Source: JAYREN01 sp963663375
GTDB taxonomy: Bacteria; Acidobacteriota; Holophagae; Holophagales; Holophagaceae
Direction of reading: 5' to 3'
Length of the DNA stretch: 64,000 nucleotides
NCBI GenBank assembly: GCA_963663375.1
Contig: OY760195.1
Span: forward strand, 2,232,001-2,296,000
Position numbers and translations under genes: made by a program. This document shows, piece by piece, positions 35,492 to 44,660 of this stretch (position 1 is the stretch's first letter; each line of letters opens with the position of its first letter). The notes beneath the pieces were generated by a model that saw only the letters and a list, made by a program, of their open reading frames with translations, had not been told where the DNA came from and made no database searches.

Positions 35492-37150
35492 ATGAAGCTC
35501 CCGGAACCTCCATACCCTCCAAGAGATGCTGCCTACTACCAGCGGCTTCATGAAGGGGAAGCCGGTTATCAGACCAACAACTGGTTGCTGGAGGAGCTCG
35601 ATCAGATTCGGGCATTCGGAGGGGAATCGCTGCTCGAGATCGCTTGCGGGAACGGCAGGTTCCTCGAGTCTGCCGCGCCCTTTTTCAAGTTTGTTACAGG
35701 ATGCGATTGGGCTGTCTCTCCTCGCATCCAGGGAGTTATATCGAGGCATCTCAACGTGTCCTTTCAGCGGGTGGACATGTACCGGGAGCTGCCGATTGGC
35801 CAGCCAGATTTGGTTGTGAGCGCCGACTTCCTCGAGCACTTGGCCCCCGAAACGCTACCGGAGATTCTTCGCAGGATCGATTCCCTGAGCGCCAAGGCCT
35901 TCCACAAGATCGCATGCTACGACGACGGCCATAGCCACCTAAGCATCATGTCCCCTGGGAAATGGCTGGAGCTCTTTCGGGGCGTCGATCCCAGTTATTG
36001 TCTCGAGCGCGTAGAACTACGCCTGGGTGATCCAACACGGGAGATAGCAGTCTTCACCAAGGGACGACCTGTTCCAGCTTCGCTGGAAGTGGAGCAGGTA
36101 CTTGCCGTGGCCCAAAGCCTTTTGAATGCGGAGGCTCTGGAAGAAGCACGGGAAACTCTCACAGAGGGACTCCGACACTACCCTGGAGACCGCTTGCTGC
36201 GCCTTGCCCGGGCGAATGTCCTGCTGGCTCAGGACAAGGCCTCACAGGCGATTGAAATCCTAAGGGCCCTTGCTGAGGACTTCCCAAGCGATCCTCTTCT
36301 GCTCGTGAATCTCGGGGGTGCCTTTTTTCGGGCCGGGCAACTCGATGAGGCGGGCGCGGCGGCCTGTATGGCCTATGCGCTGGCTCCAGAGAACGAGGAC
36401 GTGTGCCTGCTCATGGATGTCCTAGAGCCCAACCCCACGACGCCTTCGTCACCGCACCATCAAAACCAGCCAGAGCGGCACTTCGATTTAGGAAAACCCA
36501 TCGGTGGCCGAGATGAGGTGACCCGGTATTTTGTCGAGCGGTACGAGGCATCGTCCATCCTGGATATTGGCTGTGGATCAGGTCCTGTATGGCGTCAATT
36601 CTTCGAGAAGGGAATGGCCATCACAGGGGTAGACCTAGTTCCAAAAGAAGTGGTAATGGCGGGGCATCAGGGGTGTGCCGCCAACTATCTTGTTGGGGAC
36701 TTCTTGGAGGTCCAGCTCCCAGACACGTATGACGCTGTCTACAGTTCCCACACCATCGAGCACGCCGCAGACACAGAGCGATTTCTGCGAAAGTTCTTTT
36801 CCTGTCTTCGTCCCGGGGGGGCCTTCTGTCTGGTCTGGCCCCCCCCCAAGCCCGAGGTTGTCAGCGGCCATGTCCACGTGTTCAACCTCGGACTGATGCT
36901 CTACAACCTGGTCCGCCTAGGTGTGGACTGCCGAAAAGTCGAGATGGTGCGCTGCGGGTACTGCCTTGCCCTGATGGGGCGCTACCAGAGATTTTCGCTG
37001 CCCGAGCTGACTCACAATGAGGGCGACCTCGATAGGTTGGGGGCCTTTTTCCCCTTTCAGGCAAATCAGGGATTCGATGGGGACCATCCGACCGGAGTCG
37101 TGGACCTGCCTGTTGCGGGATCGGGGATAGAGCTTCGCCCATTAGTGTAG
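35492..37150 (+). CDS. Double SAM-methyltransferase with a central TPR segment
   Basis: 552 residues from ATG 35492 (GGAG seven bases upstream); the frame is open to a TTG at 35411. Domain 1 (about 30-190) has the SAM motif LLEIACGNGRFLE and DLVVSADFLEHL. Domain 2 (about 215-320) is a TPR-like helical array (EEARETLTEGLRHYPGDRLLRLARANVLL). Domain 3 (about 345-500) is a second methyltransferase with SILDIGCGSGPVWRQF and SSHTIEHAADTERFLRKFFSCLRPGGAFCLVW. Two complete methyltransferase folds in one chain are rare. It likely methylates sugars or proteins of the surface-modification system; the target is unknown. Confidence 0.82.
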   Translation: MKLPEPPYPPRDAAYYQRLHEGEAGYQTNNWLLEELDQIRAFGGESLLEIACGNGRFLESAAPFFKFVTGCDWAVSPRIQGVISRHLNVSFQRVDMYRELPIGQPDLVVSADFLEHLAPETLPEILRRIDSLSAKAFHKIACYDDGHSHLSIMSPGKWLELFRGVDPSYCLERVELRLGDPTREIAVFTKGRPVPASLEVEQVLAVAQSLLNAEALEEARETLTEGLRHYPGDRLLRLARANVLLAQDKASQAIEILRALAEDFPSDPLLLVNLGGAFFRAGQLDEAGAAACMAYALAPENEDVCLLMDVLEPNPTTPSSPHHQNQPERHFDLGKPIGGRDEVTRYFVERYEASSILDIGCGSGPVWRQFFEKGMAITGVDLVPKEVVMAGHQGCAANYLVGDFLEVQLPDTYDAVYSSHTIEHAADTERFLRKFFSCLRPGGAFCLVWPPPKPEVVSGHVHVFNLGLMLYNLVRLGVDCRKVEMVRCGYCLALMGRYQRFSLPELTHNEGDLDRLGAFFPFQANQGFDGDHPTGVVDLPVAGSGIELRPLV

Positions 37151-37185
37151 GCACTCCACTCACAAGCGTTGGCCACTCGACCGAG

Positions 37186-39345
37186 TTAAGGATTCAGCTT
37201 TTCGTCCAGCTTCCTTGAGGAGAAGCAGTCGGCCACGGTGCCATCCTGGAGGAAAAATTTGCGCTTGGGTGAGATTCGACGGCGGTTGTACCGCTGAGTC
37301 CACCATCCGTCACCGCAAGGGTCAAAAGTCGGGGCCTCCGTCCGACGGAAAATCGCCGTACCCTCGATCAACGCCACGGACTCGAACATTTCGTCTTCGG
37401 CAAGGAAGTCCCCCAGGCGCCCGATGGTGGGGATCTGGACATCATCCACGATCAGGATTCCCCCCTTCTTCAGATGCGGGAACAGGCAGAGATACTCCAG
37501 TTCCGGGAAAGGGTAGCCGTGGGGCCCATCCAGGAGAATTACATCGTACATGTCGTGCTCGGCGTAGGGCGGCAGCGTGCGCTGGGTGGGACCGTAAATG
37601 AACTCCACACGCTCCGGCCTGCTGATGGGGCAATCCTGGAAGAAGAGGACAGACGACTGTTCAGCCAAGGAGCGGTCATCCAAGGCGAAAACCTTGTGGT
37701 GCTTGGATAGATTAGAAAACAGAATCGTGGATTTCCCGCAGCCGGTCTCAACGGAACACTCCACCCGCTCGGGCAGGTAGGCTTCGATCCTGCGAAGGGT
37801 TCTGGTCGAGAAGGCCTGACCGGCATGAGTCCGCATGGATTTCTCCCATGCGTGATACTTGTCCATCCAGAAGAGCCGATCCTCTGTTTGGACCTTCGAG
37901 ATGGCCTCGGGGAAGGATTGGGCGAGTTGCGCGAGATCAGGATCCTTCGGGAACTTTCTCTGGGCGATTTTCAGCCAAGCACTGGCTGAATCCGTCTGTC
38001 CACATTGGAGGAAGGCGCCGCAAAGGTTCACATAGACGATCGGATCGTCCGAGAATTCCACGACCAGACGAAGGAAAAGTTCAAGCCCCTGGTTTGGGTC
38101 CGCCTTCTGAAGGTGGATGTTCCCTAGGGCAACAGACAGGCACAGGCGCTCTGCCTCGATGCCTTGTTCCAGTCTTTCCTGAACGAGAGTTTCCGCAGTT
38201 TCGATCTGCCCAAGCTCAAGGAGTGCCTCCACCTTCGAGAACAGCTCGGCCAGACCTTCAACATCTGCAGGGCGATCATCTCCCCAAACGGCCCGGTCCA
38301 GACCGTAAAACCCAACTATTCTGCGGATGACGTTTGGAGAAACGGGCGCAAGAGGCTCCTCTTCCGATATTTCCTGACCTGGGAGGAGCGGCTGGAGCAA
38401 TCGCGACCAGAAGGACGGGGTGCAGCAGTCATTCAGGCTCATCGGTCCGTCATAGACATGGTCGAGGAAATGGCTATTGAACGTGGTGACAGTCTTCCCG
38501 AAAAGTCGCGCCTCATGTGCGACGGAGGATGAAATGGTAACTATCTCGAGGGGGGCATCGGAGGCCAGGAGGCCGTATGTGGGATCGAGGATCAACTCAC
38601 CCCGTGCCTTGTCTTTCAGGAGGGAAAGGATGGGGTTGTCTAACTGAAGCGGGTGAGGTTTGATCCAGAGCTTCCGGTCCCCCAATCGCTCCAAGATGCC
38701 GTTGACGGCATCTTCGATGGCATAGAGCCCGTGGGGCGTAAGGAGGGTTCGGTCCACGTTGGTTTGTGCGAAAAAGACAAGACCATCTCCACGAGTGCAA
38801 GGGGTCTTGCTGTAGTAATCGCGGAGGTGTTCCACGGCCAGGTCCAAATGCCCTTTCTTCAGCCAATGGTTGGCACACCGGGAAAGGTCAACGTGACTAG
38901 AGCTTCTGAAGGTGAAGGCTAGATCCGGGAGGAAACGTATGGGGCTCCACAAGATGTCGATCCATGGGACTCCAAGCCGGTCCAGTGTGCGTTCAAGCAA
39001 GGGGGATAGCTCGAAGGCGATAACCAGCGACCCGTCAAATGCGGGTGCCAATACCTCCAGGAGGGCATCCGTTGGCTCCTTGAAAAAGGTGTCAATCCAT
39101 GAAATCAAATTGGGGGTTCTGTACATGGCCCGAAAATATTCCTCCGGCACAGGAGCTCCTTGCCCTTCGCTCCTGCCCAGTGGATATTCCTGCCCGAACC
39201 AGACGGTCGGTTGAATGCCCGTCGCTTTGAACAAGGCTTTTGAGATCAGCCCGTGCAGCCTGAACACGTTCCCGAGCTGGTTTGGCTCTCGGTGATCCGA
39301 AGTCCGGAAGAAATCGCCCGTCAAGACAATGCGCTCGATCCTCAC
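37186..39345 (-). CDS. Capsule-polysaccharide-like N-domain, TPR and C-terminal methyltransferase fusion
   Basis: 719 residues. The N-terminal 320 residues resemble the capsular polysaccharide/LPS-modifying (KpsS/LipB-like) fold: ERLGDRKLWIKPHPLQLDNP and PLEIVTISSSVAHEARLFGKTVTTF. The middle (about 375-490) is TPR-like. The C-terminal 220 residues are a class I methyltransferase of the macrocin/TylF type (SVETGCGKSTILFSNLSK, YDVILLDGPHGYPFPELEYLCLFPHLKKGGILIVDDV). It has the same modular logic as its neighbours. Probably involved in building or methylating a surface glycan. The genes flanking it are on the plus strand. Confidence 0.75.
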   Translation of the reverse strand: MRIERIVLTGDFFRTSDHREPNQLGNVFRLHGLISKALFKATGIQPTVWFGQEYPLGRSEGQGAPVPEEYFRAMYRTPNLISWIDTFFKEPTDALLEVLAPAFDGSLVIAFELSPLLERTLDRLGVPWIDILWSPIRFLPDLAFTFRSSSHVDLSRCANHWLKKGHLDLAVEHLRDYYSKTPCTRGDGLVFFAQTNVDRTLLTPHGLYAIEDAVNGILERLGDRKLWIKPHPLQLDNPILSLLKDKARGELILDPTYGLLASDAPLEIVTISSSVAHEARLFGKTVTTFNSHFLDHVYDGPMSLNDCCTPSFWSRLLQPLLPGQEISEEEPLAPVSPNVIRRIVGFYGLDRAVWGDDRPADVEGLAELFSKVEALLELGQIETAETLVQERLEQGIEAERLCLSVALGNIHLQKADPNQGLELFLRLVVEFSDDPIVYVNLCGAFLQCGQTDSASAWLKIAQRKFPKDPDLAQLAQSFPEAISKVQTEDRLFWMDKYHAWEKSMRTHAGQAFSTRTLRRIEAYLPERVECSVETGCGKSTILFSNLSKHHKVFALDDRSLAEQSSVLFFQDCPISRPERVEFIYGPTQRTLPPYAEHDMYDVILLDGPHGYPFPELEYLCLFPHLKKGGILIVDDVQIPTIGRLGDFLAEDEMFESVALIEGTAIFRRTEAPTFDPCGDGWWTQRYNRRRISPKRKFFLQDGTVADCFSSRKLDEKLNP

Positions 39346-39500
39346 ATGATCCCCTTTATTCAGCTGTCTAACAGATCCCCAATCCTAGCCCCAATCCACT
39401 AGGTTGAATCAGGCCCCTCTTCGGTGGAATTCAAAACCCCAAGTCTGTCGCCGTGTGGCAGAGTAGTCGAATTCAACCTTGGTTTCCTGGAGATACGCTG

Positions 39501-40766
39501 GTGTCCATGTCGCACAGACGAGGCCGGGCAGTGGTCTTCGTCCCATTTAGTCCATATCCAAGTGCCACTGGTGCACATAGATACTTCTGTCAAGTTGTGC
39601 GGATGTTCCAGGAGTTGGGTTTTGATCTGACCCTGGCTTCCTCCCCACTCTTTCACGATGAGCCTTGGACAGAAGAACGAAAGGGGGCCTTCGAGCGGGA
39701 TTTCGACGCGAAGGTTCACATCTACGAGCCTCGGAGTTCGGACCGCGCCTGGTGCTCGGTTCGGTTTTCGTGGCAGACCAATTTTGAAACGAGCCGATGG
39801 AATCCTCCTGGGCTACGAACTTGGTTTGAAACAATCCTGGAACAAGAGGCGCCAGACCTGCTGCTCGTGAACTATGCCAAGTGGGCCCCCCTCGCTTGTT
39901 CCGATGCTGCGCGTGGCATCTCCAAAGTGCTCCTGAGCCAGGATCTGCTGTCCCTGAACGCGCACCTTCAGGCCAAATTGAATCCCCACTTCAAGGGCGG
40001 TCCCTACGATCTAGGCAAACTCTCGCCGAGAGTGGTCCACCCCAGTTTCCTGGAGGCCATCCGCCTCGACACTGTGGAAGGAATGGAGGCTGAACTTGCC
40101 GCGGTCGATGTGTTCGATCTGGCAATTGCCATTTCCGACTGGGAGGCTCAGGTCTTCCAGCGCTGCCTGTCTCCTGCCAGAGTCCACCACCTGCCACTGG
40201 TTTTCGAACCGCGAGATCTGCCCAATAGATACGCTGGGGCCCCTATTTTTTTGGCTGCCATGAATTGTTTCAATCTTCAGGGGCTCGCCCTTTTCGTGCA
40301 ACACATCCTGCCGATCATCCTGCGTTCCGCGCCAGACTTCCGGCTCAGGGTGGCGGGCCCAATTTGCAAGCATCTGCTTCCAGCCCAGGGGGTGGAACTG
40401 CTCGGTTTCGTGGATGACCTCGACGCGCTGTACGCGGACGCGCGGTTTTCGATTTGCCCCCTGCTGGGTGGCACCGGCCAACAGGTGAAGGTCATGGAGT
40501 CCATGGCGTGTGGAGTGCCCGTGGTTTCGTTTGCGGGGATCGCACTGGCCTGCGGCCTTGAGGAGGAACGGCAGGGTCTGGTCGCGAATAGCCCGGAAGA
40601 CTTCGCTCGGGCTTGCCTCCGCCTTTGGGAGGATGGCGCCCTGGCTGCTCGTCTAGGTACACAGGCCAAGGCCTTCATAAGTGAGCGGCACGGTTTTCCT
40701 GAAGCCGTCCATCGCCTAGAGTCGGCCTTGAAAGGCTGCCCTCGGCCCCCAAAGGTGTTCCCATGA
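39501..40766 (+). CDS. Glycosyltransferase, GT4-like
   Basis: 421 residues from GTG 39501 (GGAG eight bases upstream); ATG 39507 is the alternative. The Rossmann-type start VVFVPFSPYPSATGAHRYFCQVVRMFQELGFDLTLAS and the C-terminal GT4 pattern LLGFVDDLDALYADARFSICPLLGGTGQQVKVMESMACGVPVVSF with the EX7E-like region point to a retaining glycosyltransferase of group 1. It is coupled by an ATGA overlap to the next gene, a glycosyltransferase-9-like protein, so both probably act on the same glycan. Confidence 0.85.
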   Translation: MSMSHRRGRAVVFVPFSPYPSATGAHRYFCQVVRMFQELGFDLTLASSPLFHDEPWTEERKGAFERDFDAKVHIYEPRSSDRAWCSVRFSWQTNFETSRWNPPGLRTWFETILEQEAPDLLLVNYAKWAPLACSDAARGISKVLLSQDLLSLNAHLQAKLNPHFKGGPYDLGKLSPRVVHPSFLEAIRLDTVEGMEAELAAVDVFDLAIAISDWEAQVFQRCLSPARVHHLPLVFEPRDLPNRYAGAPIFLAAMNCFNLQGLALFVQHILPIILRSAPDFRLRVAGPICKHLLPAQGVELLGFVDDLDALYADARFSICPLLGGTGQQVKVMESMACGVPVVSFAGIALACGLEEERQGLVANSPEDFARACLRLWEDGALAARLGTQAKAFISERHGFPEAVHRLESALKGCPRPPKVFP

Positions 40767-41992
40767 CCTTGCCGAAGAGCCCCTCTCCCCATCCCGAAGG
40801 CTCGATTCAGAAAATTCTCGTGGTACTCAATCTGGGGTTGCCCGAGGCAATCCTGGCAGGGTGCCTCCTTCATGGACTCCGGGTGCGCCACCCCCACGCA
40901 AAAATCACGGCGCTGGCCCCAGCCAGCCAACTAGGGGCCGTCAAAAGCCATCCTGCAATCGATGGTGTGATCGCCATTCCAGAAAACGCGGAGATGGCGC
41001 TGGCGATCCCGATTTGGGAAGAAACAGCTGTGAGGCAGCTGATAAATTCCATCCGGCCAGAGAAATTCGACTTAGCACTGGCACCCTCTCCCACGCGGAA
41101 TGCCCTGGTGGACATGGCCATTTTGGCCAGTGATGCACCCGAGCGGATCGGCTGGAAGACCGCGGTGAACCGGGGTGAGGACGAAATCGATGCCAATGGC
41201 TGGGACAGCTTCTATACCCACCTCGTCGATCTTCTGGACGCGCCCCACGCCGAGCCGGACCGGTATCGCCATTTCGTCCTGGCCCTGGGAATGGACCCCG
41301 GAGAGGACCGCCTTTCATGGCCTGTCTGCAAGGAGGCATGCCGATCCACCGCCAAGCGTTTGGGGGCGACCGGTGGATCAAAAACATCCACCTGGCTAGC
41401 CCTGTGGTGCGGTCCAGGCGATTCTACGGGTTTTCACGCCTGGGGTGAGGCTTTACGGCCCATTCTCCATGCGGATCCGAACATGGGGATGATTCTCCTG
41501 GGATCAGGAGGCCGGGGAGCCCTGGCGGAAGATGCGACAAGTTGGGGGAAATCACGATGTCTGGATCTCCGGGGTTCGCTCGCTGCTTCCGAGGTGCTGG
41601 AAATGCTTTCCTTGTGCAGGGTGGTGGTGGGTGAAGAGGGGCCCTGGGTTTCTCTCTGCACCGCCCGGCAGGTACCCCATGTCGTGCTCGTGGGTGGTGG
41701 AGCCTTTGGGCGTTACGCACCCGTAAGTCCCTGGGCTACGGCCGTATGTCACCCCCTGACTTGCTATTTCTGCGACTGGGCCTGCGATCAAGGGGGGCAC
41801 CACTGCCTAGGCCGGATCCCGCCCGAGGCGGTCACGGAGGGGGTGCGACACGCTCTGGCATCCTCGGGGACGAAGCCGAGACTGTTGGTCTCCCTGGCCG
41901 GCCCGGGGCTGGGCATTCCTCCCTTGGACCTAGAACCGCTGCTTGACCCAGATGCCTATGAACAAGTGCTGTGGCAGCCTGCTAAGTCGTGA
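40763..41992 (+). CDS. Glycosyltransferase-9 (heptosyltransferase-like)
   Basis: 409 residues; its ATG overlaps the stop of the GT4 gene by four bases. Heptosyltransferase-like features include an N-terminal ILVVLNLGLPEAILAGCLLHGLRVRHPHAKITAL, then NALVDMAILASDAPERIGWKT and a nucleotide-sugar part RCLDLRGSLAASEVLEMLSLCRVVVGEEGPWVSLCTARQVPHVVLV. The C-terminus is Cys-rich (CYFCDWACDQGGHHC), suggesting a metal site not typical of the family. Its 3-prime end overlaps the opposite-strand gene by 11 bases. Confidence 0.8.
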   Translation: MTLPKSPSPHPEGSIQKILVVLNLGLPEAILAGCLLHGLRVRHPHAKITALAPASQLGAVKSHPAIDGVIAIPENAEMALAIPIWEETAVRQLINSIRPEKFDLALAPSPTRNALVDMAILASDAPERIGWKTAVNRGEDEIDANGWDSFYTHLVDLLDAPHAEPDRYRHFVLALGMDPGEDRLSWPVCKEACRSTAKRLGATGGSKTSTWLALWCGPGDSTGFHAWGEALRPILHADPNMGMILLGSGGRGALAEDATSWGKSRCLDLRGSLAASEVLEMLSLCRVVVGEEGPWVSLCTARQVPHVVLVGGGAFGRYAPVSPWATAVCHPLTCYFCDWACDQGGHHCLGRIPPEAVTEGVRHALASSGTKPRLLVSLAGPGLGIPPLDLEPLLDPDAYEQVLWQPAKS

Positions 41993-43709
41993 GCTCCTTG
42001 AGGCGTTCCGTGGCCAGGGCGTGAGCCGGGCTCAAGGAAAGACAGGTCTCGAACGAACTCCTAGCCTCTGTCGACGCATTGAGTCGGAGCAGGAGCTCCC
42101 CTCTCAGAAAGTGGAGGTCAGCGTTCTCCATTTCCTGACGAAGGGCCTGGTCCGCAAACCGCAGTCCATCCTCCAAGTGGCCTCGGAGCAGCATGACCGT
42201 GAGGCGGAGCACCGCGATTTCGCCTTCTCCTATGGTGTCGGAGCCGGGGGGCATTCCGTTGATCTCGTCCAGGGCGCTCATTGTTTGATCCAGGGAATTC
42301 GCCTCCAGGGCCTGGAGCGCGTCCAGGAAGGCGAGATTACGGGAGACTGCGTGCCCGGAATCAGGAAGGTCCTTGGCCTTATTGAAAAATTTCCGAGCGG
42401 CGTCGCCGTCCCCCGCGCGAAGGCTGGCGAGCCCCATCAGGTTGACCACCCCACCATGCAAGGGCCACAAGGGTAGCCACTGCCGCAGCAGCTCGAAGGA
42501 CTCGTCCACTCGGCCAAGGCTCTGGAGCAGCCGTGCGCGGAGCATGAGCGTCGCTGCCTCGGATGGGACCTCTGGCAACGTCTCCAAAAGATCCAGGGCA
42601 CGTTGGAGTTGGCCGGAGGCTGCTATGGTTTCCACCCGAATGAGTAAGGCTTCCCGTTCCATCGGTGTGACCTGGAGCCAAGGGATCATGGCCTCCCAAA
42701 CCCTGTCGGGCGTGATGTCGCGGAGGCAGTGGTAGGGATCGTCAGTCTCTAGACACCACGTGAACAGGAGATCATTGATGGCCCTGCCGCCCTCCTTCAG
42801 TGCCTGCTGGAAATGCTTGACGTGTTCCGGCGCGGATATGAAGCGGAAGCAGGCCCGGTGGGGACATTCAGGTTCGACTAGGCTGGCGCCCCATAAGGGC
42901 TGTCCATGGCGGAAGGGAATGCGGCAGCGCCCCGCAGCGACAGTGTAGATCCCGCAAATGGCGATGTCCGAGGCTCCCGCTAGTTGGATGGGGCCGCTAT
43001 CGGAAGAAACGAAGAGATCACAAAGCCTGAGGAGTTCCACCATCTTGAGGGGGTCGAACTGGCCCAGGAGATCGATGGCCCCAGGAAGATCCAGGCGGAA
43101 GGCTTTCTCCCGAGAATTGATGGCGCCTTCCCCTATAAGGATTAGTTGATGTCCTTCGGTTAGCACCTTTCGGCCCAGGGCCTCCCAGGCCGGCTTCGGC
43201 CAGGTGCGATTGGGATCGTTATGGGCGGCGTGAAACACGACTCGGCGTTTCCCGGTTGGACACGGCGGGAGGGCCTTCAGGGCGGAGCCCGAGGTAGCGG
43301 GGGGCAAGGTCAGGTCCAGGGACTTGCAGTTTGCCTCACAGAGTGGCTGTTTGAGGTTGGCAAGGTAGGCCTCCACCTGATTCAGTGGGTCCAGGCCGAA
43401 CCGGACATGATCGAGGAGCCGAAAGGCGAAATCGGGATTGCGGCAGGAGGCTTCATGCATGGCATCGGCGATCCTGGGGTAATTCCCGGAGGTAAAGAAC
43501 TCGTCGATATGGGGGCAGGCCGCTGCCAACGATAGGTTGCTGGGACTAGTCACGAACCAGATTGAACAACCCGGGTCAGCCACCTTGAGCGCCTTACAAG
43601 CGCAGAGCGCCATGCAGACATCACCGAGAGCGCCGGTGCGCTGAATGATCCAATGCCTGACCGGTTTGCTCATCGGGAACGGCCTTTCCGCGGACTGTGT
43701 GGGCGACAT
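41982..43709 (-). CDS. Glycosyltransferase-9-like protein with C-terminal TPRs
   Basis: 575 residues. The N-terminal half is heptosyltransferase-like: RHWIIQRTGALGDVCMALCACKALK, FHAAHNDPNRTWPKPAWEALGRKVL, AIDLLGQFDPLKMVELLRLCDLFVSSDSGPIQLAGASDIAICGIY. A Cys/His cluster (ECPHRACF) occurs near residue 290. The C-terminal half (about 345-575) is TPR-like with several AxxLLExLPEVPSEAATLMLRARLLQSLG units. It is another TPR-linked sugar transferase. The start could also be ATG 43673 (MSKPVRHW). No ribosome site clearly decides between them. Confidence 0.78.
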   Translation of the reverse strand: MSPTQSAERPFPMSKPVRHWIIQRTGALGDVCMALCACKALKVADPGCSIWFVTSPSNLSLAAACPHIDEFFTSGNYPRIADAMHEASCRNPDFAFRLLDHVRFGLDPLNQVEAYLANLKQPLCEANCKSLDLTLPPATSGSALKALPPCPTGKRRVVFHAAHNDPNRTWPKPAWEALGRKVLTEGHQLILIGEGAINSREKAFRLDLPGAIDLLGQFDPLKMVELLRLCDLFVSSDSGPIQLAGASDIAICGIYTVAAGRCRIPFRHGQPLWGASLVEPECPHRACFRFISAPEHVKHFQQALKEGGRAINDLLFTWCLETDDPYHCLRDITPDRVWEAMIPWLQVTPMEREALLIRVETIAASGQLQRALDLLETLPEVPSEAATLMLRARLLQSLGRVDESFELLRQWLPLWPLHGGVVNLMGLASLRAGDGDAARKFFNKAKDLPDSGHAVSRNLAFLDALQALEANSLDQTMSALDEINGMPPGSDTIGEGEIAVLRLTVMLLRGHLEDGLRFADQALRQEMENADLHFLRGELLLRLNASTEARSSFETCLSLSPAHALATERLKELTT

Positions 43710-43740
43710 TGATAATAAAGATGACGCGGCCTGACCCGTC

Positions 43741-44367
43741 TCAGGCCGTGCCGAAGATCCGATCCCCGGCGTCGCCTAGGCCGGGGAGGATGTAGCCGCG
43801 CTCGTTCAACTGGCGGTCGATGGCGGCCACCACGATCCGGAGATCCGGATGATCCGCTTGGAGTCTGGCGATGCCCTCCGGGGCGGCCAGGACGGAGGCC
43901 AGGGTGATCTGACGTGCTCCCGCGGCCTTCAGCTGGCGCACGGCCTCCGAGGCACTGCCGCCGGTGGCGAGCATGGGGTCCAGTACGAAGACGGGGCGTT
44001 CCTCTAGGAGCGGGGGAAAGTTGCGGTAGTAGGGAACGGGGACCAGGGAGTCATGGTCCCGGTAGAGCCCGAGGTGGCCCACCTTGGCGGTGGGGAGGAG
44101 CTGGAGGAAGGAGGGCAGCAGGCCGAGACCCGCCCTGAGCACGGGGACGAGAACCGGGTCGAGGGGGTTCAGCCGCTGCCCCTGGATGCGCTCCAGCGGG
44201 GTTTCTACGACGATGGTCACCGTCGGCAGGTTGCGCGTGCTCTCCACCGCGAGCAGCAATCCGAGTTCCTCGATCAGCTGCCGAAAGAGGCTGCCATGGG
44301 TTTTCCGGTCCCTGGCGAGGGTGAGCTTGTGGTGAGCGAGGGGATGATCCAGGACGATCGGTTCCAT
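43741..44367 (-). CDS. upp: Uracil phosphoribosyltransferase
   Basis: 208 residues, the expected length. It forms UMP from uracil and PRPP. The PRPP-binding loop VLDPMLATGGSA (about 127-138) and the uracil-binding ends YILPGLGDAGDRIFGTA are intact. N-terminal HPLAHHKLTLARDRKT and VPVLRAGLGL are family typical. It is separated from the glycan genes by a short gap and from the next gene by 293 bases. It belongs to pyrimidine salvage, as does the nucleoside phosphorylase at the right end of the window. Confidence 0.96.
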   Translation of the reverse strand: MEPIVLDHPLAHHKLTLARDRKTHGSLFRQLIEELGLLLAVESTRNLPTVTIVVETPLERIQGQRLNPLDPVLVPVLRAGLGLLPSFLQLLPTAKVGHLGLYRDHDSLVPVPYYRNFPPLLEERPVFVLDPMLATGGSASEAVRQLKAAGARQITLASVLAAPEGIARLQADHPDLRIVVAAIDRQLNERGYILPGLGDAGDRIFGTA

Positions 44368-44660
44368 ATTTTTTTCTCCGTGATCGGGGTGGTATTCGCG
44401 AGGACAGGAAACGTCGAAAAACGAGTGAGGACGCGGGGGAGGAGGTGTTTGAGCGATGCGGCCAGATGCAGTGTCCTCCCGTTCAGCCCTTCAGGCAAAG
44501 GGTTGAGAGATGGCGATCCAGGGAATATATTTTCGTTGAGCAACTCGAAATTTTGTTGACCTGCAATAGAACGCTGCTTTAGTTGATCACTAGAAGTAGT
44601 CCTGACATTGAGATCACGGAATGACCGGTCACAGGATCAGGGCACTCTGAAGGAGAGTAA
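44368..44660. promoter_or_regulatory. Control region before the TrpC-fold/histone-tail gene
   Basis: 293 bases without a gene and unusually AT-rich for this genome. On the plus strand TTGACC (44556-44561) lies 17 bases before TTAGTT, a weak sigma-70-type pair. A palindrome TGACCGGTCA (44622-44631) follows and could be an operator. GGAG lies eight bases before ATG 44661. The left part presumably carries the upp promoter on the minus strand. Confidence 0.35.
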
